Origin: DASRFA01 sp035651755 | GTDB lineage: Bacteria > Desulfobacterota > Binatia > UBA12015 | Length of the DNA stretch: 64,000 nucleotides | Direction: 5' to 3' | Assembly (NCBI GenBank): GCA_035651755.1 | Contig: DASRFA010000014.1 | Span: forward strand, 1-64,000 | Shown here: piece by piece, positions 59,641-64,000 of the stretch | How positions within the stretch are numbered: position 1 is the stretch's first letter | Layout of the letters: every line of letters begins with the position of its first letter | Notes under the pieces: generated by a model | Seen by the model: the letters and a program-made list of their open reading frames with translations, nothing else | Databases searched by the model: none | What the model was told of the DNA's origin: nothing | Program-made: the position numbers and the translations under genes

Positions 59641-61263
59641 TCAGGCGGCGCCGCTCGTGGCGGCGGCCGGCGAGCGATGGCCGCGACGGCGCTTTCGATC
59701 TTTGTACAGCTTGAAATCGATCGAGTCCACGAGGGCTTGCCAGCTCGCCTCGACGACGTTCTGGGACACGCCCACCGTCGTCCAGTGGTCGGCCGCGTCG
59801 GCCGACTCGATCAGCACGCGCACGATCGATTCGGTCCCGACGCCCGCGTCGAGCACCCGGACCTTGTAATCGACGAGGTGGACGTCCTGGATCTCGGGAT
59901 AGAACTTCGCGAGCGCCTTCCGGAGCGCGAGGTCGAGCGCGTTGACCGGGCCGTTGCCCTGAGCCGCCGTGTGCTCGACCTGCCCGTCCGGGCCGCGCAC
60001 CATGATCGTCGCCTCGGCGATCGGCACCTCGTTCTCGTGGCGCTTCTCGTCGATCACGCGGAACCCGATCAGCTCGAAGTGGCGCAGCTTCTCGCCGTTG
60101 ATCGCCTTCTGGAGGAGGAGCTCGAAGGAGGCGTCCGCGCCCTCGAACTGGAAGCCCTGGTGCTCGAGCTGCTTCAGCTCCTGGAGGAGCGTCTTCAGCT
60201 TGGGCTCGAGCGCGGCGGGATCGATGCCGAGCTCCTTCGCCTTCGAGAGGAGGTTCGACCGCCCGGCCTGGTCGGACACGAGCACGCGCTGGTGGTTTCC
60301 GACGAGCGACGGGTCGATGTGCTCGTAGGTCGCCGCGTGCTTCCGCACCGCCGAGGCGTGCAGACCCGCCTTGTGCGCGAACGCGCTGAGGCCGACGTAC
60401 GCCTGCTGCTTGTACGGCTCGCGGTTCGCGAGCTCGTCGACGAAGTGCGACAGCTCGGTCAGGCCCTTCAGCTGTGTCTGCTTGACGCAGTGGTAGCCGA
60501 GCTTGAGCTGAAGGTTCGCGACGATCGACACCAGGTTCGCGTTGCCGCAGCGCTCGCCGATCCCGTTGATCGTGCCCTGCACCTGCACGCAGCCGGCCTC
60601 GATGCCGGCGATCGAGTTCGCGACCGCGAGCTCCGAGTCGTTGTGGCAGTGGATGCCGAGCGGGACGCCGGACGCGGTCTGCGCGGCGCGGACGCCGTCG
60701 GCGACCTGCTGCGGCAGGCTGCCGCCGCGCGTGTCGCACAGGCAGACGAGCGTCGCGCCCGCGTCGGCGGCGACGCGGAGGCACTCGAGCGTGAACTCCG
60801 GGTTCGCGGCATAGCCGTCGAAGAAGTGCTCGGCGTCGACGATCACCTCGTCCAGGCGCTTCCGGAGGTACGCGACCGAGTCGTGGATGATCTCCAGGTT
60901 CGCCTCGCGCGAGATCCGGAGCTCCTCGCGCACGTGGAGCTCCCAGAACTTGGCGACGATGCACGCGACCGGCGTCCCGGCGCGGAGGATCATCGCGAGG
61001 TTCGCGTCGTCGGCCGCGGTGACGTTCGCCCGCCGCGTCGACCCGAACGCGACGACCTTGGCGTGCTTCAACCCGAGCTTCATCGCCGGCCCGAAGAACG
61101 CCGCATCGCGCGGGTTCGACCCCGGCCACCCGCCCTCGATGTAGTGCACCCCGAAGGCGTCCAGCCGCTCTGCGATCGCGAGCTTCGCGTCGACCGTGAG
61201 CGCGACCTCCTCCCCCTGGCAGCCGTCGCGCAGCGTCGTGTCGTAGACCTGGATCCGCCTCAT
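59641..61263 (-). CDS. cimA: (R)-citramalate synthase
   Basis: 540 residues from the ATG at 61263. Condenses acetyl-CoA and pyruvate to citramalate, a threonine-independent route to isoleucine. HMGL-type TIM barrel: QVYDTTLRDGCQGEEVALTV, GVHYIEGGWPGSNPRDAAFF, metal ligands in PLGIHCHNDSELAVANSIAG, and GERCGNANLVSIVANLQLKL. The C-terminal LeuA-type allosteric dimer domain follows (HFELIGFRVIDEKRHENEVP, GPVNALDLALRKALAKFYPE). The residue set and the HNDSEL segment fit CimA/homocitrate-type enzymes better than LeuA. It is separated from lysC by the inverted-repeat element. Confidence 0.93.
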   Translation of the reverse strand: MRRIQVYDTTLRDGCQGEEVALTVDAKLAIAERLDAFGVHYIEGGWPGSNPRDAAFFGPAMKLGLKHAKVVAFGSTRRANVTAADDANLAMILRAGTPVACIVAKFWELHVREELRISREANLEIIHDSVAYLRKRLDEVIVDAEHFFDGYAANPEFTLECLRVAADAGATLVCLCDTRGGSLPQQVADGVRAAQTASGVPLGIHCHNDSELAVANSIAGIEAGCVQVQGTINGIGERCGNANLVSIVANLQLKLGYHCVKQTQLKGLTELSHFVDELANREPYKQQAYVGLSAFAHKAGLHASAVRKHAATYEHIDPSLVGNHQRVLVSDQAGRSNLLSKAKELGIDPAALEPKLKTLLQELKQLEHQGFQFEGADASFELLLQKAINGEKLRHFELIGFRVIDEKRHENEVPIAEATIMVRGPDGQVEHTAAQGNGPVNALDLALRKALAKFYPEIQDVHLVDYKVRVLDAGVGTESIVRVLIESADAADHWTTVGVSQNVVEASWQALVDSIDFKLYKDRKRRRGHRSPAAATSGAA

Positions 61264-61299
61264 CGTGCCTGTCTCGGCCTCACCGGGCGTTTCTCGCCA

Positions 61300-62060
61300 G
61301 CCGACACGCCGCGTGCAAGCGCTCGGGTCCCGGGCCGATTCGCACGACCGCTGCACACCGCTTCTCATTCGCGCTGTGCGACTCGCGACGGCGGGGTGCT
61401 TCTTGGTCGCTTGGTGGCTGGGGCCGCCGCCGGGACGGCGTGAGCGGGCCTTCGCTCCGGGTCTCGCTGCGCGGGAGCCGTGCGCCCCGAATTGTCTCAT
61501 GAATCAAGGTGGGGGCGATCCATGGTCCGCTCGCTCGACAGTCGCTCCAGGCTCCGCTCACGCCGCCCCGGCGGCTCGCCTTGGCACGGGCGTCGGCGAG
61601 GCACCTGCCCACGCGCCTCCACCGGCACGCGCAACCCCACGTGGCAGGACCCCACCATTCCAGCCCAGCCCCCCTTCCCCACACCGGGCGCGCCGGGCGC
61701 TCCAGCGCCGCAGGGGAGCGGTGTGCCCTGCACGCTGAGGCGGGGGTGGTGGTGGCTGGGCGGTGCCGTCGTAACCGCGCTGCAGGCCGGGCGTGCGGCG
61801 CGGGCGGCAGCGCGGAATGGCGGCGCGGCAGCCGGAGCCGTGTTTGCGGGCAAGCGAGCGACTGTCGAACGAGCGGGACAATCACCCGCCCCCACCTTGA
61901 TTCATGAGATAATTCGGGGCGCTCTTCCGCCCCGCGAGCGAGGCCCGGAGCGAGCGCCCGCACACACGGCTCCGGCGGCCCACAGGCACTCCGAAAAACG
62001 CGGCCGCCGGCGCAACGTAGCGACGTGCGTACCGCTCGCGCACACGCCGCGACCGCCAGT
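61300..62060. repeat. imperfect ~760-bp palindrome (two inverted copies of a ~370-bp unit)
   Basis: The core arms 61482-61517 and 61887-61922 are 36 bases each and match as reverse complements with one mismatch (inside AATTRTCTCATGAATCAAG). Homology continues outwards (GCTCCGGGYCTCGCT-type stretch, GGGCCGCCG) and inwards (CGACAGTCGCTC), so each arm is ~370 bp and only parts of the centre lack a partner. The two strands therefore carry mirrored frames of equal length. No transposase is encoded. Best seen as a MITE-like or dispersed-repeat element, inserted between lysC and cimA, which otherwise would be close. Target duplication was not evident to me. Confidence 0.7.
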
Positions 62061-62070
62061 CGACCACGCG

Positions 62071-63291
62071 TCAAGCAGACCCACCGATCAGCGCGTCGTG
62101 CAGCGTTCGGACGGCGAGCTCGGTGTATTTGCCGTCGATGACGACCGACACCTTGATCTCGGACGTCGAGATCATCTGGATGTTGATGCCCTCGCGGCCG
62201 AGGACCTCGAAGATCGACGCGGCCACGCCCGCGTGGCTCCGCATGCCGAGTCCGACGACGGAGACCTTCGTGACGCCCGCGTCCGAGCGGACCTCGCCCG
62301 CCCCGACCTCCTTCCGGATGTCCTCGACGATGCGGAGCGCGCGCGGGAGCTCGGCCTTCGGCACGGTGAAGGTCATGTCGGTCGAGCCGTCGGCGCCGGT
62401 GTTCTGGATGATCATGTCGACGACGATGCCCTCGGCGGCGATCGGCCCGAAGATGCGCGCCGCGAGGCCGGGCCGGTCGGGCACGCGCGTGAGCGTCACC
62501 TTCGCCTGGTCGCGGTCGTAGGCGACCCCCGAGACCAGCACGTCCTCCATCGTCGACTCCTCGGGCACGACCCACGTGCCCTCGTTCTCGTTGAAGCTCG
62601 ACCGCACGTGCACGCGGACGCCGTAGCGCTTCGCGAACTCGACCGAGCGGATCTGGAGCACCTTCGCGCCGAGGCTCGCGAGCTCCAGCATCTCCTCGTA
62701 CGAGATGCGCTCGAGCTTACGCGCCTGCGGGCAGATGCGGGGATCGGTCGTGTAGACGCCATCGACGTCGGTGAGGATCTCGCAGACGTCGGCGCGCACC
62801 GCGGCCGCGACCGCGACCGCGCTCGTGTCGGAGCCGCCCCGCCCGAGCGTCGTGATGTTCCCCTTCTCGTCGACGCCCTGGAAGCCCGCGACCACGACGA
62901 CCTTCCCCGCGTCGAGCGCCGCCGCGATCCGCTGGCCGTCGATCGACTGGATGCGCGCCTTCCCATGCGCGCTGTCGGTCGTGATCCGGACCTGGTGGCC
63001 GAGGAACGACTGCGCCGGAACGCCGCGCGCCGAGAGCGCAATCGAGAGCAGAGCCGCGGTCACCTGCTCCCCGCTCGCGGCGACGACGTCGCACTCGCGC
63101 GCGTCCGGCTCGGTGCAGAGCTCGCGCGCGAGCCCGAGCAGGCGATCGGTCTCGCCCGCCATCGCCGACACGACGACGATCATGCGCTCGCCGCCGGCGC
63201 GAGCCGCGACCCGGCGCGCCACCTCCTGGATCCGCTCGATCGAGCCGACCGACGTGCCGCCGTACTTCTGGACCGTGAGCTGCCCGCTCAT
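62071..63291 (-). CDS. lysC: aspartate kinase
   Basis: 406 residues from the ATG at 63291, which overlaps the tsaE stop as ATGA. Kinase domain: TVQKYGGTSVGSIERIQEVA, VVVSAMAGETDRLL, VVVAGFQGVDEKGNITTLGR and GGSDTSAVAVAAAVRADVCE, with EILTDVDGVYTTDPRICPQA. Two ACT domains follow (~265-406, IFGPIAAEGIVVDMIIQNTG and GREGINIQMISTSEIKVSVV). First committed step toward Lys, Thr, Met and diaminopimelate, with feedback control through ACT. The length fits the simple monofunctional class. Confidence 0.96.
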   Translation of the reverse strand: MSGQLTVQKYGGTSVGSIERIQEVARRVAARAGGERMIVVVSAMAGETDRLLGLARELCTEPDARECDVVAASGEQVTAALLSIALSARGVPAQSFLGHQVRITTDSAHGKARIQSIDGQRIAAALDAGKVVVVAGFQGVDEKGNITTLGRGGSDTSAVAVAAAVRADVCEILTDVDGVYTTDPRICPQARKLERISYEEMLELASLGAKVLQIRSVEFAKRYGVRVHVRSSFNENEGTWVVPEESTMEDVLVSGVAYDRDQAKVTLTRVPDRPGLAARIFGPIAAEGIVVDMIIQNTGADGSTDMTFTVPKAELPRALRIVEDIRKEVGAGEVRSDAGVTKVSVVGLGMRSHAGVAASIFEVLGREGINIQMISTSEIKVSVVIDGKYTELAVRTLHDALIGGSA

Positions 63292-63797
63292 CGCGCGCGC
63301 GCCTCGTCGCGGCCGTCCTCGGCCATCGCGCGCTCCTCGAACGCTTCGGAAAGCCGCGCCAGGAGCGCCGCGGAGCGCGGCCCGGTGGCCCGCAGCGCGA
63401 GCACCCGGCGCGACTCGTCGCCGCCGTAGGCGAGGTCGATCGCGAGGACGTCCCGCGGAACGTCGTCGCCGAGGCGCTCGAACCACTCGACGGCGGCGAT
63501 GCCCTCGCCTTCCAGCATCTCGGCGAGCCAGTCGGCGGGCGGGAGCGTCGTCTCGTGGCGGTAGAGGTCGACGTGCGTGAGCGGCAGACGCCCCCGGTAG
63601 ACCGTCGCCGTGATGAAGGTGGGGCTATGGACGTCGCGCTCGTCGGCACCGACCCCGCGCGCGAGGCCGCGGACGAGCGCCGTCTTGCCGGCGCCGAGGG
63701 GCCCGGTGAGCCCGATCACGAGGCCGGGCGACGCGAGGCGCGCGAGGCGCTCGCCGAGCGCTTCGGTTTCCTCGGGGGAACGGGTCTCGATCCTCAC
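63288..63797 (-). CDS. tsaE: tRNA threonylcarbamoyladenosine biosynthesis ATPase TsaE
   Basis: 169 residues from a GTG at 63797. P-loop GLTGPLGAGKTALVRGLARG, switch-like SPTFITATVYRG, LTHVDLYRHE (Walker-B-like Asp), and GIAAVEWFERLGDDVP. It partners TsaB and TsaD in making t6A at position 37 of ANN-decoding tRNAs. A C-terminal extension beyond the usual ~150 residues is Arg/Ala rich. Overlaps lysC by ATGA. Confidence 0.95.
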   Translation of the reverse strand: MRIETRSPEETEALGERLARLASPGLVIGLTGPLGAGKTALVRGLARGVGADERDVHSPTFITATVYRGRLPLTHVDLYRHETTLPPADWLAEMLEGEGIAAVEWFERLGDDVPRDVLAIDLAYGGDESRRVLALRATGPRSAALLARLSEAFEERAMAEDGRDEARAR

Positions 63798-63870
63798 GGT
63801 CGCGGGACTATAGCAACGGCCCCCACGCGTCGCAGACCAGCGAGGCCGAAGTCGGCTCCGAGAGCGTCGC

Positions 63871-64000
63871 TCAGCCGGCGTCGCGCGCCGAAGCGAGCGC
63901 GCGGCGCGCGGGCGGAATCTCGTCCGCGAGCTCCGAGGCGAGGAGGCCGGCGTCGCCGAGGCGCTCCGCGAGGCGATCGCCGGCGAGGCCGTGCAGGAAG
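63871..64000 (-). CDS. nnr: C-terminus of bifunctional NAD(P)HX epimerase/dehydratase
   Basis: The last ~42 residues are visible: FLHGLAGDRLAERLGDAGLL and ASELADEIPPARRALASARD, then stop at 63871. The FLHG(L/R)AGD segment is the conserved end of the ADP-dependent NAD(P)HX dehydratase domain, and nnr genes commonly sit upstream of tsaE. It repairs damaged, hydrated NAD(P)H. The remainder, including any epimerase domain, lies outside the window. Confidence 0.8.
   Translation of the reverse strand, partial: FLHGLAGDRLAERLGDAGLLASELADEIPPARRALASARDAG

Noticed and set aside
61280..62575. Minus-strand frame of 431 codons across the inverted repeat into lysC
   Set aside because: It runs through both arms of the palindrome and part of lysC in a different frame; no domain.

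Overview
The window is very GC-rich, with strong G/C preference at third codon positions. Its housekeeping gene set (tal, prs, mgtE, der-era-rnc-mnmA, cysE, cimA, lysC, tsaE) and its large AAA/TPR regulators fit an uncultured deltaproteobacterial-type lineage such as Binatota or Myxococcota. No 16S or other decisive marker is present, so this placement is inference.

Layout. 1-15.3 kb: a partial transaldolase, a pyridine-nucleotide disulfide oxidoreductase, a DUF167 pair, a hybrid histidine kinase, a ~1,500-residue multidomain regulator, a SAM methyltransferase, a Cys-rich lipoprotein, and a SnoaL / XRE-MmyB / phosphotransferase run. 15.3-24 kb: prs, a giant secreted CSLREA-type beta-helix protein, three tRNAs, a 71-aa gene followed by a tandem array of five hairpins, and mgtE. 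24-33 kb: an accessory island that begins at a truncated, frameshifted ABC ATPase. It holds an OprB-like porin, a SulP transporter, a membrane-protein relic, and a DUF2092 / Gln-rich / lipoprotein hydrolase / DUF2252 operon behind a sigma54-like promoter. 33-42 kb: metabolic genes (GH29, cupin, NmrA-like, a fatty acid hydroxylase fusion, CMD, two SDRs, enoyl-CoA hydratase). 42-50 kb: a winged-helix/AAA/TPR regulator next to secreted beta-helix genes. 50-64 kb: an almost continuous minus-strand block running nnr-tsaE-lysC-[inverted repeat]-cimA-cysE-cysteine desulfurase-mnmA-rnc-era-der-isochorismatase-like-aldolase/dehydrogenase. It links cysteine and sulfur supply, isoleucine-precursor synthesis, tRNA modification and ribosome assembly GTPases, with many 4-base start/stop overlaps.

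The most unusual signals are (1) five consecutive hairpins at 21586-21759, with unrelated stems but nearly identical 8-nt C-rich loops, which look like an undescribed structured RNA; (2) a ~760-bp imperfect palindrome between lysC and cimA with 36-bp near-identical arm cores; and (3) the sigma54-like promoter in front of an operon of uncharacterised exported proteins.
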